From DASYTH01 sp035762905 (lineage in GTDB: Bacteria > Actinomycetota > Actinomycetes > Mycobacteriales > Pseudonocardiaceae): 64,000 nucleotides of DNA. Positions 43,001 to 51,144 of this stretch are shown piece after piece (the stretch's first letter is position 1; every line of letters starts with the position of its first letter). The position numbers and the translations under genes are program-made. The notes below the pieces were generated by a model. The model did no database searches and was not told where the DNA came from. It was given only the letters and a program-made list of their open reading frames with translations. The stretch lies in the NCBI RefSeq assembly GCF_035762905.1, contig NZ_DASUCC010000051.1, forward strand, positions 11,259-75,258. The letters are read 5' to 3'.

Positions 43001-43555
43001 CTCCCGGTCAAGGCGCTCAGCCTGGCATTCAGCCCGGACGGCCGGCACCTCCTGGCGGGCTATCTCGACGTGACGGCCTGGGACACCGGCAGCTGGACGG
43101 TTTCCGCGCGGTACTCCGGTTTCGGCACGCCCGCGCTCGGCGTCGCGGCCGGCCCGGACGCCCGGCGGGTGGCCGCGATCGGGGCCGACGGCATGGTGGC
43201 CATCTGGGACGGCGCCGACCCGGGCGAACCGGTGCGGCTGCGCGGGCTCAACGGACAGGTCCGCGCGGTCGCGTTCAGCCGGGACGGGCGGCTGCTGGCC
43301 GCGGGTGGCGAAGACCGCGTGGTCGCCGTGTGGGAGGCGAACTCGGCCGAGCCCTGGGCAAGCCTGACCGGCCACCGCGGCCGGATCAACGCCCTGGCCT
43401 GGTCGGCCGACGGCAGCACGCTGCTCTCCGCCAGCGCGGACCACACCATCACCCCCTGGCCGGTGCACCCCCCGGCCGCCACCGCCCGCCTCTGCCACGC
43501 GCTGCGCACCGGCTTCCCCCCGGATCCGCTCCCGGCGAGTTGCACGGGCACCTGA
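40037..43555 (+). CDS. HTH - STAND NTPase - transmembrane - WD40 repeat protein
   Basis: 1172 residues. TTG 40037 is chosen after GGAGAGGGG. Residues about 15-75 are an XRE-like HTH. A STAND-type NTPase follows (about 115-440): P-loop GPSGSGRTSLLRAGL at 143, acidic Walker B-like LLVDRLEEVFGL, and winged-helix-like HELADIPPAVVDRLAAARLI. A TM helix is at 488-508, and about 12 WD40 blades follow from 570 (LLLWDP, RVVVWDVGT, RLRLWEPT, AVWDT and so on). The P-loop Lys is Arg149 in this protein. Such proteins are frequent in actinomycetes as signal-sensing scaffolds. The WD40 part would be outside the membrane if the topology is simple. Confidence 0.88.
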   Translation: MGRRESPVDPSTGPVQRFAWELRRLRRDRGAPTYRAMAGRVAYSAPALSQAAAGERLPSLPVALAYVRACGGDPEEWTRRWHRAARELADQPPCAEAEERADPPFPGAEPFGTADAGRFFGRDRLVAELLAMTGRHPFVVLAGPSGSGRTSLLRAGLRPRLSGPVRELTPGGHCPVGWCGTLLVDRLEEVFGLRDTDRAEFLAFLRYARRPDSGLRVVLAVRSDWADHPDLAELIDGPRLDIEPPGPGELREMIVKPATAEGLIVERALTATLIGELTDQPGGLALLSRVLRETWRRRRGRSLTVAGYRAAGGISGILASAAEDLYVRLDPDAAATARCLLQRLITPGDGTEDAGRVAGCHELADIPPAVVDRLAAARLITVTGDTVRLSHSALVTGWPRLRGWLEQDRDRLRFLRELTDATEEWERVGRDSGALLRGIRLARARTWMSHGTGRGELTPAERAFVRHSIEADDRESALHRQRVRRARGLAVATTVLLICAVAGVAIAVREQSHASDKSRLALSRQLAAQAQTAATGDVAEAARYAIDAMHAYPSAEARSALLTLAGRPNYHAQLAIPFGRLTELAVSPQGDLLVARDPERGLLLWDPRTLAARGSLPDSPADAKGSVPGQPGISFSGNGKLLAIGSAAGRVVVWDVGTRTPTARLVPHPPGATAVALSPAGDLLATSGEDGRLRLWEPTGGTERGTLPGTDWTPASLRFSPDGRLLVASERDGSLVLWNVPAGRAAGRLTPVHGALPGAVFSPDSRLLAAADGATVVLWDTTTFQPVRTFTTTGSQLAFVPGRPTVVAVGRDTELVLWDIEDEQPLGTLSAGVPNTVHGLAASPDGRTLLAATDSAILAWQRDWLPLLGHTGPVADVAVDRRQGRPVSTGTDRLLRRWNPRGESVASPRPEPLAQQVLSRDGTRLATAGSAGTVAVWDTERTAEPVATVPGRYLAIALSTDGRLLAVADDNETTVWDVTTVRPVRRIALPVKALSLAFSPDGRHLLAGYLDVTAWDTGSWTVSARYSGFGTPALGVAAGPDARRVAAIGADGMVAIWDGADPGEPVRLRGLNGQVRAVAFSRDGRLLAAGGEDRVVAVWEANSAEPWASLTGHRGRINALAWSADGSTLLSASADHTITPWPVHPPAATARLCHALRTGFPPDPLPASCTGT

Positions 43556-43567
43556 AGTGGGACCCGG

Positions 43568-44731
43568 TCACTCCTCACAGAAGGGCTGCCAGAGTTCGTC
43601 GTCCAGTGCGCCGGCCACCAGGGGCGAGGAGTTCCGCAGGCCGGTCAGGTAGGCGTGGTTGTGCCGCCGAACCTGCCGGTCGTGTCCACTGAGGACACTG
43701 TGCTCGGAAAGATCGAGCAGCCACAGCGGGCGCAGCGTGGCGCCGCGGCCGGCCTTGGCCTCCGGAGTCTCGATCCCGGCGTGCAGCCAGCGTATTCCCG
43801 GCAACCGCGCGGGCAGGTAGTAGGTCAGGTTGAAGTACTCCGCCGCGCCGCTGAGGTTCTCGTAGTCGAAGCCGACCGCGCGGAGGTACACGGTGTCCTG
43901 CCACCGGTAGTACAGGCACAGGCCAAGCGCCGCCCCGTCCTCCTTGCCGCACAACAACACCTCGGCCCGGTCACCGGCCAGCTCGCCCTGCCGCCGGAAG
44001 GATCGGGACAGCGCGTCGACGTCGACGTGGCGGCCGTAGCGGGCCTCGGTGCGGGCCATCAGCCTGGCCACGTCCCGGTGTGCCTCGTGCAGCGTCCGGT
44101 GCCAGACCCGGTAGCCGGCCCGGGCGAACCGGCGTACCTCACTGCGAACCCGGCGGGCCCGGTGCCGGGATCCCAGTGAGTCCAACCAGGACTCCCAGCC
44201 GCCCGGCGGAATCTCGATCCAGGCATCGGTGGACAGGGCGACCGGCATGGTGTCCACACCGGCCTCGCGCAGCAACCGGACGTCCGGCGTGGTGAGGAAC
44301 ATGGCGATGCGCGCGGCCGGCGCCGAGCCGTTCACCCGCTCCGGCTCGCGCATCGAGCGCACCGCATCGAGAATGCCCCGCGCCGCCTGCGCCCGGCTCG
44401 CCCCCGGCGTGCTGAGCACATGGGTGAGATAGCCCCGGCGCTGGCCGATCAGGATGCCCCGGGGCGGCGGCACCGGCAGGCCCCGGCGGGCCAGCTGGTC
44501 CTGCCAGCGGCAGTGCGGGTTCGGCTCGTCGCGCACCGCCGCGACCGGCACCGCCGCGCGGCCGCCACCGGGCAGATCGACGTGCAGTCCCCCCGGCACG
44601 GCGCCCGGCGCGAGCGCGCACAGCCGCGACCACAGCGCCGAGGAGTAGAACCTCGGCCCGGCAAGCTCGTTCCAGTCCTGATCGGACAGACCGCCGAGCG
44701 GATCGGCGAAACACGGCGACGGGATGGTCAT
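43568..44731 (-). CDS. FemX/GNAT-type acyltransferase (peptidogalycan biosynthesis-like)
   Basis: 387 residues of tandem GNAT folds: N-terminal half with LVDLPGGGRAAVP-like strands, C-terminal half with LGLCLYYRWQDTVYLRAVGFDYENLSG, a stretch typical of FemX/DUF482-type acyltransferases. The ATG at 44731 overlaps the stop of the molybdenum hydroxylase subunit (ATGA), making it part of that operon. Members transfer amino acids from tRNA or acyl groups to amines. In a biosynthetic operon it could attach an amino acid to the core; this is inference. Confidence 0.75.
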   Translation of the reverse strand: MTIPSPCFADPLGGLSDQDWNELAGPRFYSSALWSRLCALAPGAVPGGLHVDLPGGGRAAVPVAAVRDEPNPHCRWQDQLARRGLPVPPPRGILIGQRRGYLTHVLSTPGASRAQAARGILDAVRSMREPERVNGSAPAARIAMFLTTPDVRLLREAGVDTMPVALSTDAWIEIPPGGWESWLDSLGSRHRARRVRSEVRRFARAGYRVWHRTLHEAHRDVARLMARTEARYGRHVDVDALSRSFRRQGELAGDRAEVLLCGKEDGAALGLCLYYRWQDTVYLRAVGFDYENLSGAAEYFNLTYYLPARLPGIRWLHAGIETPEAKAGRGATLRPLWLLDLSEHSVLSGHDRQVRRHNHAYLTGLRNSSPLVAGALDDELWQPFCEE

Positions 44732-46914
44732 GGGTGGTCCTCGGGGTCGACCAGGTGCTCCGGTCTGATCGGGACGCGCCGCACCGGGCGGCCGGTGGCG
44801 GCGCGCACCGCGGCCGCGATCGCCGCGGTCGACGAGATCGCCGGCAGCTCGCCGATGCCGCGCAACCCGTACGGCGCGGCCGGGTCCGGCAACTCCAGGA
44901 TCTCCGCCCGCAGTCGCGGGACGTCCATCGTGGTGGGCAGCTGGTAGGTCGCGAAGCTCGGGTTGGCCACCGTGCCGTCAACGAGCACGAGTTCCTCGGT
45001 GAGCGCGAGCCCGAGGCCCTGCGCGGCACCGCCCTGGAGCTGACCGGCGAGCGCCAGCGGGTTCATCGCCCGGCCGACGTCCTGGGCCGTGGCCAACTCC
45101 ACCACGGTGATCAGGCCGAGTTCGACGTCGACGTCCACCACCGCGCGGTGTGCGGCGAAACCGAACTGCATCGCGGAGTTGCCCTGCCCGTGCACGGGGT
45201 CGAGCGGGACCGTGGGCGGGTGGTGGAACTCGGCGGTGCGCTCGATCACGCGGTCGCCGAGGACGGTGGCCAGCGTGCCGTCGCACCGGGCGGTGTTCGA
45301 CCCGGCCAGCTCGCGCACCGCGTCGCGCACCGCGCGGCAGGCCGCCCGGACCGCGCCGCCGGTGACGTAGGTCTGCCGGGAGGCCGACGTCGGTCCGGCC
45401 GTGCCGAACCGGGTGTCCGCCTGCTCGATCCGCACGTCGGTCACCCCCAGCTCGGAGACCACGATCTGCCGCTGGACGCCGAGCACACCCTGACCCACCT
45501 CGACCGCGGCGCAGGTCACCTCGGCCACCGGCCGGCCGTCCACCACCCGCAGTCGCACCCGCGCGGTCGAGTAGTCGTCGAAACCCTCGGAGAAGGCGAT
45601 GTTCTTCAGACCGGCCGCGTAGCCGATCCCGCGGGCCAGGACCGCGCCGGAGTCCGCCGGCGGATCCGCGGGCGCCGGGAGCGCCTTGAGCCGGCCGAGC
45701 AACTCGGCGACCGGGGCCGGCCCGGTCAGGACCTGTCCGGTCGGCAGGCTCGCACCGGTGCGCAGGGCGTTGCGGACCCGGATCTCGACCGGGTCGAGAC
45801 CGGTGGCGACGGCCAGCCGGTCCATCTGGCTCTCATAGGCGAAACAGGGCTGCACGGTGCCGAACCCGCGCATCGCGCCGGCCGGCGGATTGTTGGTGTA
45901 GGCGACCGAGGCGTCGATCCAGGCGTGCGGAACGTCGTACGGACCGGCGGCGTGGGTGGCCGCGTTGCCGGCGATCGCGGGCGAACTGGACGCGTAGGCA
46001 CCGCCGTCCAGCACGATCTCGGCGCGGACGTAGACCAGCCGTCCGCTCGCCGTGCACCCGTGCTCGTAGCGCAGCACGGCGGGATGACGGTGCACGTGCG
46101 CGAGGAAGGACTCGGCGCGCGGGTACCACATCAGCACCGGCCGGCGCAGCCGCAGCGCGAGCAGGCAGGCCGGCACATGCACGGAAAGGTCCTCGCGGCC
46201 GCCGAACGCGCCACCGACCCCGGCGGGTTTGACCACCACCCGGTCGGCGGGCAACCCGAGCGACGCGGCCAGTTGCTCCTGGTCGAGGTGCAACCACTGG
46301 GTGGCCACCCGCAGCTCCACCCCGCCGGCTTCGGTGGGCAGCGCCAGGCCCGCCTCCGGGCCGAGGAAGGCCGGGTCCTGCATGCCGACCGTGTACTCGC
46401 CCCGGACCACCACGTCGGCCGGCGGCAGCCCGCCCTGCTGCGCCGCGCCGCGCCGGATCCGCTTGCTGGACAACAGGTTGCCGCCGGAGTGGACGGCGGG
46501 CGAGTCGGGTCGCAGTGCGGCGACCGGGTCGGTCACGGGCGGCAGGACCGAATAGCCGACCGCGACCCGGTCGGCGGCCAGCCGGGCGGTGTCCGGGTCG
46601 GTGGCCGCCACCACCGCCACCGGTTCGCCGTGGTGCCGCACGACGTCCATGGCCAGCACCGGCTGGTCGACCTTCATCTGGCCGAAGAGCTTGCGCCCGG
46701 GGATGTCCGCGGCGGTGATGACGTCCAGGACGCCGGGCAGCCGCCGGGCCGCGGTGCTGTCGATCGAGTCGATCCGCGCGTGGGCGTGCGGACTGCGCAC
46801 GGTCGCCGCCCACACCGCGTCCGCGCTTCCGAGATCGGAGGCGTACCGGAACTCGCCGAGCACCTTGGCCAGGTGGTCCGGCTGGGCCGCGGCCGCGCCG
46901 ATGCCGGCGCTCAC
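44728..46914 (-). CDS. Molybdopterin-binding subunit, xanthine dehydrogenase family
   Basis: 728 residues. Conserved features: AKVLGEFRYASDL at the start, VGGAFGGREDLSVH (cofactor loop), AMRGFGTVQPCFAYESQMDRLA, and EVGQGVLGVQRQIVV towards the end. The GTG at 46914 overlaps the iron-sulphur gene stop (GTGA). With the two neighbouring subunits it makes a complete molybdenum hydroxylase, expected to hydroxylate a C-H next to ring nitrogen in a purine, pteridine or similar heterocycle. No cofactor-sulphurase gene is seen in the window. Confidence 0.93.
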   Translation of the reverse strand: MSAGIGAAAAQPDHLAKVLGEFRYASDLGSADAVWAATVRSPHAHARIDSIDSTAARRLPGVLDVITAADIPGRKLFGQMKVDQPVLAMDVVRHHGEPVAVVAATDPDTARLAADRVAVGYSVLPPVTDPVAALRPDSPAVHSGGNLLSSKRIRRGAAQQGGLPPADVVVRGEYTVGMQDPAFLGPEAGLALPTEAGGVELRVATQWLHLDQEQLAASLGLPADRVVVKPAGVGGAFGGREDLSVHVPACLLALRLRRPVLMWYPRAESFLAHVHRHPAVLRYEHGCTASGRLVYVRAEIVLDGGAYASSSPAIAGNAATHAAGPYDVPHAWIDASVAYTNNPPAGAMRGFGTVQPCFAYESQMDRLAVATGLDPVEIRVRNALRTGASLPTGQVLTGPAPVAELLGRLKALPAPADPPADSGAVLARGIGYAAGLKNIAFSEGFDDYSTARVRLRVVDGRPVAEVTCAAVEVGQGVLGVQRQIVVSELGVTDVRIEQADTRFGTAGPTSASRQTYVTGGAVRAACRAVRDAVRELAGSNTARCDGTLATVLGDRVIERTAEFHHPPTVPLDPVHGQGNSAMQFGFAAHRAVVDVDVELGLITVVELATAQDVGRAMNPLALAGQLQGGAAQGLGLALTEELVLVDGTVANPSFATYQLPTTMDVPRLRAEILELPDPAAPYGLRGIGELPAISSTAAIAAAVRAATGRPVRRVPIRPEHLVDPEDHP

Positions 46915-47378
46915 CGGGCACCGGCTTCGCGTTCGGCGGCGAGCCGCACGGCGTCCAGGATGTGCTGGTATCCCGTGCACCGACAGAGGTTTCCGGCCAG
47001 CTCGCGGCGCGCCTGCGCCTCGGTCGGGTCGGGCGTGCGGCGCAGCAGGTCACTCACCGCCAGCACCATGCCCGGCGTGCAGAACCCGCACTGCACGGCG
47101 CCGGCGTCGAGAAACGCCTGCTGCACGGTGTTCGGCCGGTCCCCGTCGGCCAGACCCTCCACAGTGGTCACCTCCCGGCCGTCGGCCTGTGCGGCGAGGA
47201 CCAGGCAGGCGTTGACCAGCTCACCGTCGAGCAGCACCGTGCAGGAGCCGCATTCGCCTTCCGCACAGGCATTCTTGGTACCGAGCAGCCGCCAGTGGTC
47301 GCGGAGCAGGACGAGCAGGCTCACCGAGTCGCACTCGTCCTGGTACAGCTTGCCGTTCACGGTCACGCCGATGGTCAT
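46911..47378 (-). CDS. (2Fe-2S) subunit, xanthine dehydrogenase family
   Basis: 155 residues with two cluster motifs: the plant-type NACAEGECGSC plus a later Cys, and the C-terminal CGFCTPG with CRCTGY. ATG 47378 overlaps the FAD-subunit stop, and the 3' end overlaps the molybdopterin subunit start. Electron carrier between the Mo site and FAD. Confidence 0.95.
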   Translation of the reverse strand: MTIGVTVNGKLYQDECDSVSLLVLLRDHWRLLGTKNACAEGECGSCTVLLDGELVNACLVLAAQADGREVTTVEGLADGDRPNTVQQAFLDAGAVQCGFCTPGMVLAVSDLLRRTPDPTEAQARRELAGNLCRCTGYQHILDAVRLAAEREAGAR

Positions 47379-48238
47379 CGCGGCCCCTCCCCGCATCGTC
47401 GCCGCCACACCGCGCGAAGACCGCGCCGGGCCAGCACCGCGACCGCGTGCCGCCGGTAGCCGGCCGTGGCATGGAGATCGGTGACCGGTTCGGCGGCCGC
47501 GGCGACCAGCCGGCCGAACTCGTCGACCAGGTCGTCGTCGAGCCGCGCCGCCCCGGCCGGCTCGGCGCCGAGGAACTCCTCCGCCGCCGTCGCCCGGACC
47601 GGAACCGGGCCGTACCCACCGAGCGCGACGGACACCCGGCCGCCGGCCAGGACGATCGCACAGGAGCAGATGCTCTTCGTCATACCGCGCCGAATCCCGG
47701 CCCGGACGAACCACTGGGGTCCGGTGGCGACCGGAACCCGGATCGCGGCGATGAGCTCGTCGCGGTCGCGCGCGGTGCGCCCGGGCGAGCGGTAGAACCG
47801 TTCGGTCGGCACCCGCCGGGTTCCGCGGACCGAGACGAGCTCGACCGACGCCCCGGCCGCGAGCAACATGGGATGCGGGTCCGCGGCCGGTGCGGCGGTA
47901 CCGAGACTGCCACCGAGCGTGCCGCGGTTGCGCACCTGCCGGGAACCGACGAGCCGCGCGACCGACGCCAGTCCGGGCAGCGGATCACCGAGCCGTTCGG
48001 CGATCTCGGTGTACGGAAGGCCGGCGCCGATGCGCACGACGTTCCCGTCGGTGCGCCGGGCGCGCAGCTCCGGGATCAGGCTGAGATCGAGCAGGGTGGC
48101 CGGCCGCAGCCGGCCGGAACCCAACGCCACCAGCACATCGGTACCGCCCATGACCGGCGTGACCGGGTGCTCGGCGTGCCACCGCAATGCGGTCGGCAGG
48201 TCGGTGGGCCGCAGAACGCGCATGCCGGCCACCGTCAC
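47375..48238 (-). CDS. FAD-binding subunit, xanthine dehydrogenase family
   Basis: 287 residues. GGTDVLVALGSG and RNRGTLGGSLGTAAPAADPHP are the FAD-binding signatures (quoted in parts). The C-terminal CO dehydrogenase flavoprotein-like domain is present. GTG 48238 overlaps the MFS stop and the end overlaps the iron-sulphur gene, so subunit stoichiometry is set by coupling. The order FAD - FeS - Mo is common in bacterial molybdenum hydroxylases. Confidence 0.93.
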   Translation of the reverse strand: MTVAGMRVLRPTDLPTALRWHAEHPVTPVMGGTDVLVALGSGRLRPATLLDLSLIPELRARRTDGNVVRIGAGLPYTEIAERLGDPLPGLASVARLVGSRQVRNRGTLGGSLGTAAPAADPHPMLLAAGASVELVSVRGTRRVPTERFYRSPGRTARDRDELIAAIRVPVATGPQWFVRAGIRRGMTKSICSCAIVLAGGRVSVALGGYGPVPVRATAAEEFLGAEPAGAARLDDDLVDEFGRLVAAAAEPVTDLHATAGYRRHAVAVLARRGLRAVWRRRCGEGPR

Positions 48239-49494
48239 CGGGCCGCCGCGGGGCGGCTGAGCCGGTCGAGGTCGGCCGGCAGCAGCACCGCGCTGAGCAC
48301 CCAGCCAAGGTTGAGCAGGCAGATACCGATGACGAGCGCGGTGCGCAGGCCGAACCACTCCCCCGCGAGCCCGCCGAGGGCGGCTCCGATCGGGATGGCG
48401 CCGAAGGCGGCGAACCGGTACGTGGCGGTCACCCGGCCGAGCAGGTTGTTCGGCGTGATGACCTGCCGGGTGGACACCACGAAGACGTTGGCCAGGGTGT
48501 GTCCGAAGCTGTAGCCGAAGAAGGCCAGCACCGACACGGCGACCGCCAGCCACGTCGCCCCGGAGACCAGCGGGATGGCCAGCAGCAGCACGGAACCGGC
48601 GGCGACGCCGGTGATGATGGTGCGCCGGTTGCCGAGCCGGTCGCCCACCGCACGCGCGACCATCGAGCCCACGATCGCGCCGAGACCGCTGACCGCCATG
48701 ACGATCCCGAACAGCCCCGAGCTGAAACCGAAGTCCGACAGGGCGAACAGCAGCCAGAGGGTGAGCACCATCTGGTCGAACAGGTTGATCCAGGTGCCCT
48801 GCAGGGTGAGCACCCGCAGCACCGGGGAGCGCGCGATGAACGCCATGCCCTCCCTGATGAGCGAGAACGTGCCGCGCTTGTCCGGCAACGGGTCGAGCGT
48901 CTCCCGGGTGCGAATGGCGAGCACACAGCAGCCGGCGGCGGCGTAGCACAGCAGGAAGAACACCACGGCGCGGGTGCCGCCGAGCACGCCGGTGAGGATG
49001 CCGCCGAGCCCCGGCGCCGCGACCTGGACCATGGCGTAGGTCATCTGTGCCCGGCTGTTCGCCGTCACGAGTTGGGGCTGCGACACCAGCGCCGGAAGGT
49101 AGGCCTGGGTGGACACTCCGTTGATCGCGTTGAACATGCCGATCACGAACGCGGCGGCGTAGAACAGCCCGAGCATGGGGTTCCCGGCCGCCAGCAGCGC
49201 GGCGACCGCGAGCAGGGTCGCCATGCTGCCGAAGTGGACGAGCAGCAGGCTCGGCCGGCGCGGCCGGCGGTCCAGCCACACCCCGGCCAGCAGTGGGACG
49301 ATCAGCGCCGGCGCGAACTGGGCGGCGTTGAGGTAACCGACCTCACTCGGCGATGCGTCGAGGGTGAGCACCGCGAGCAGCGGGAAGACCAGCGAGATTC
49401 CGCGGGCGCCGATCTCGCTGAACGTCAGCCCGAACCAGAACTTCGCGAAGTCGCCGTTGATCAGGAACGGGGTGGCACGGTTGCGCACTGGCAC
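48235..49494 (-). CDS. MFS exporter
   Basis: 419 residues, 12 predicted TM helices, with the MFS loop motif GVWLDRRPRRP after TM2 and the drug-efflux-like layout of the TetA/EntS-type family. Start is GTG 49494 or GTG 49488; the latter has an AGTGAGG site at suitable distance. Embedded between the methyltransferase and the hydroxylase genes, it is the likely exporter and self-resistance factor for the product of this cluster. Confidence 0.9.
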   Translation of the reverse strand: MPVRNRATPFLINGDFAKFWFGLTFSEIGARGISLVFPLLAVLTLDASPSEVGYLNAAQFAPALIVPLLAGVWLDRRPRRPSLLLVHFGSMATLLAVAALLAAGNPMLGLFYAAAFVIGMFNAINGVSTQAYLPALVSQPQLVTANSRAQMTYAMVQVAAPGLGGILTGVLGGTRAVVFFLLCYAAAGCCVLAIRTRETLDPLPDKRGTFSLIREGMAFIARSPVLRVLTLQGTWINLFDQMVLTLWLLFALSDFGFSSGLFGIVMAVSGLGAIVGSMVARAVGDRLGNRRTIITGVAAGSVLLLAIPLVSGATWLAVAVSVLAFFGYSFGHTLANVFVVSTRQVITPNNLLGRVTATYRFAAFGAIPIGAALGGLAGEWFGLRTALVIGICLLNLGWVLSAVLLPADLDRLSRPAAAR

Positions 49495-49528
49495 CTCACT
49501 TCGCCGGTCTCCGGTCGGCGGCCCACTC

Positions 49529-50221
49529 TCACCGGCGGGCGAGAATCCAGGCGCGATCTTCGGTCAGGAACGAGTCCAGCCGCAGGCCCGCTCCGGCGAG
49601 CGCGGCCGCGATGTCGTCGTCGTCCATCCGGCGGTGCACGTAGCTGTGCGTCCACCGCCGGCCGTCGTGCTCGTACTCCATGGTGGCTTCGAGCAGGTGC
49701 GGAGCCGGCCGGGAGACCCGCCGCAACCGGAAGGTGATCCCGCGCTCGACCCGTTCGTACGGCTCGGCCCGGTCGAACCAGGACGGGGTGTGCCGCTGGA
49801 GGATGAGCGCGCCGCCGGGCGCGAGGTGGCGCACGCACGTCGCGAGCCAGGCGGCCCGGAGCGTGTCATCGGTCTCGTTCACCAGATAGGAGGCCAGCAG
49901 CACCGCAGCGAACCGTTCATCGATCGCCAGCGACTCGATCGGCGCACACATCGTTGGTGTGCCGGGGATGTGGGCCAGCATGCGGGCCGAATGGTCCACC
50001 GCGACGACCCGGTGACCGTGCGCGAGCAGCCCGCGGGTGATCCGGCCGGCACCCGCGCCCAGCTCGAGGATCGTTGCCCCGGCCGGGATCGCGGAATGGA
50101 CGACGTCGGCCTCCCCCGTCGCCGGCAGCAGCGCGTAGAGATCCACCGGGCACCCGTCGTCGGTGATGTGCCCCGGCCCGGTCCCGGTGGCGCTGTACCG
50201 GTGCACCGCCGCTCGTCTCAT
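49529..50221 (-). CDS. Class I SAM-dependent methyltransferase
   Basis: 230 residues. SAM-binding motif I ILELGAGAGRITRGLLAHG, acidic motif II VVAVDHSARML, and post-motif PGGALILQRH. First gene of the minus operon, starting at ATG 50221, 252 bp from the divergent GTP cyclohydrolase II gene. In toxoflavin clusters a methyltransferase (ToxA) methylates ring nitrogens, and this could be the counterpart. Target atom cannot be told from sequence. Confidence 0.88.
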   Translation of the reverse strand: MRRAAVHRYSATGTGPGHITDDGCPVDLYALLPATGEADVVHSAIPAGATILELGAGAGRITRGLLAHGHRVVAVDHSARMLAHIPGTPTMCAPIESLAIDERFAAVLLASYLVNETDDTLRAAWLATCVRHLAPGGALILQRHTPSWFDRAEPYERVERGITFRLRRVSRPAPHLLEATMEYEHDGRRWTHSYVHRRMDDDDIAAALAGAGLRLDSFLTEDRAWILARR

Positions 50222-50473
50222 TTATTCCGTTCCCCCGGTGTCGGACGAAGACCTTACTTCGAGCGTAGAGCGGCCCCGATGACGTGTCAACTCGACGGAC
50301 ATTTCGCGGCTAATTTCCTGCTATATCTGAACAATGGACCGATAATTCCGAAATAGACGATCGACGACGGTTGTGATCACGTTGCACCGGTGCTAGCGTC
50401 GGTTGGGCTATCGGGTTGGCCGGGGCACGCCGACTCGAACTCCGACATAGCGCCGTAAACTCGGGGGAAGTCG

Positions 50474-51130
50474 ATGCATCCAGGGTCGGAGTCCCATGTG
50501 GACTATTTCCGTACGATCGCCCTGCCTCCCGCGCGGATACGCACATCCGTGGCGGTGCCGCTCCAGATTTCCGCTGGTGAGTACGTGCCGAGCACGATGG
50601 TGACGTTCGACGGGCTCGTCGACGGTCTGGAACATCTCGCGGTGACCTTCGGTGACGCGTTGGACCAGACCCGCCCATTGGTTCGCATTCATTCCGAGTG
50701 TCTCACCGGGGACGTTTTCGGCTCCGCCAGGTGCGACTGCCGCGCCCAACTCCAGGAGTCTCTGGCGATCATGTACCGCGCCGGCGGAATTCTCCTCTAC
50801 CTGCGCCAGGAAGGCCGCGGGATCGGGCTCTACAACAAGATGGCGGCCTACCGTCTGCAGGAATCCGGAATGGACACGTTCGAGGCGAACCGGGCCCTGA
50901 ACTTCGCCGACGACCTGCGCGACTACGCGGTCGCCGCCCAGATGCTGATCGGCCTCGGCGTCCGGCGGATCGAGCTGCTGTCGAACAACCCGAAGAAGGC
51001 CGAACGGCTCGAGCAGTGCGGGATCGCGGTCGTCCGGCAGCGCCGCACCGCCGTGCACGTGACCGACGCCAACCGCAACTACCTGCGGGCCAAGGTGAAG
51101 TACGCCGGGCACCTGTTCCGTGTCGACTAG
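50474..51130 (+). CDS. GTP cyclohydrolase II (ToxB-like, cluster-borne)
   Basis: 218 residues. Zinc ligands C-x10-C-x-C (ECLTGDVFGSARCDC), catalytic loop RQEGRGIGLYNKMAAYRLQ and the SNNPKKAERLEQCGI region define GTP cyclohydrolase II. It turns GTP into a 2,5-diamino-6-ribosylamino-pyrimidinone phosphate, first step of riboflavin and also of toxoflavin-type azapteridines. The FMN-riboswitch sequence is absent upstream and no other riboflavin genes are present, so this is a pathway-specific copy. ATG 50474 is preceded by GGGGGAA. First gene of a six-gene operon with very short gaps. Confidence 0.93.
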   Translation: MHPGSESHVDYFRTIALPPARIRTSVAVPLQISAGEYVPSTMVTFDGLVDGLEHLAVTFGDALDQTRPLVRIHSECLTGDVFGSARCDCRAQLQESLAIMYRAGGILLYLRQEGRGIGLYNKMAAYRLQESGMDTFEANRALNFADDLRDYAVAAQMLIGLGVRRIELLSNNPKKAERLEQCGIAVVRQRRTAVHVTDANRNYLRAKVKYAGHLFRVD

Positions 51131-51144
51131 ACCAGGAGTACGAG

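Noticed and set aside
42121..43692. A 523-residue plus-strand frame overlapping the WD40 gene
   Set aside because: Frame-shifted shadow of the WD40 repeats; Arg/Gly-rich.
50222..50473. FMN riboswitch in front of the GTP cyclohydrolase II gene
   Set aside because: The conserved RFN-element sequence is not present; only a short GTGATCAC palindrome (50373-50380) and AT-rich stretches are seen.
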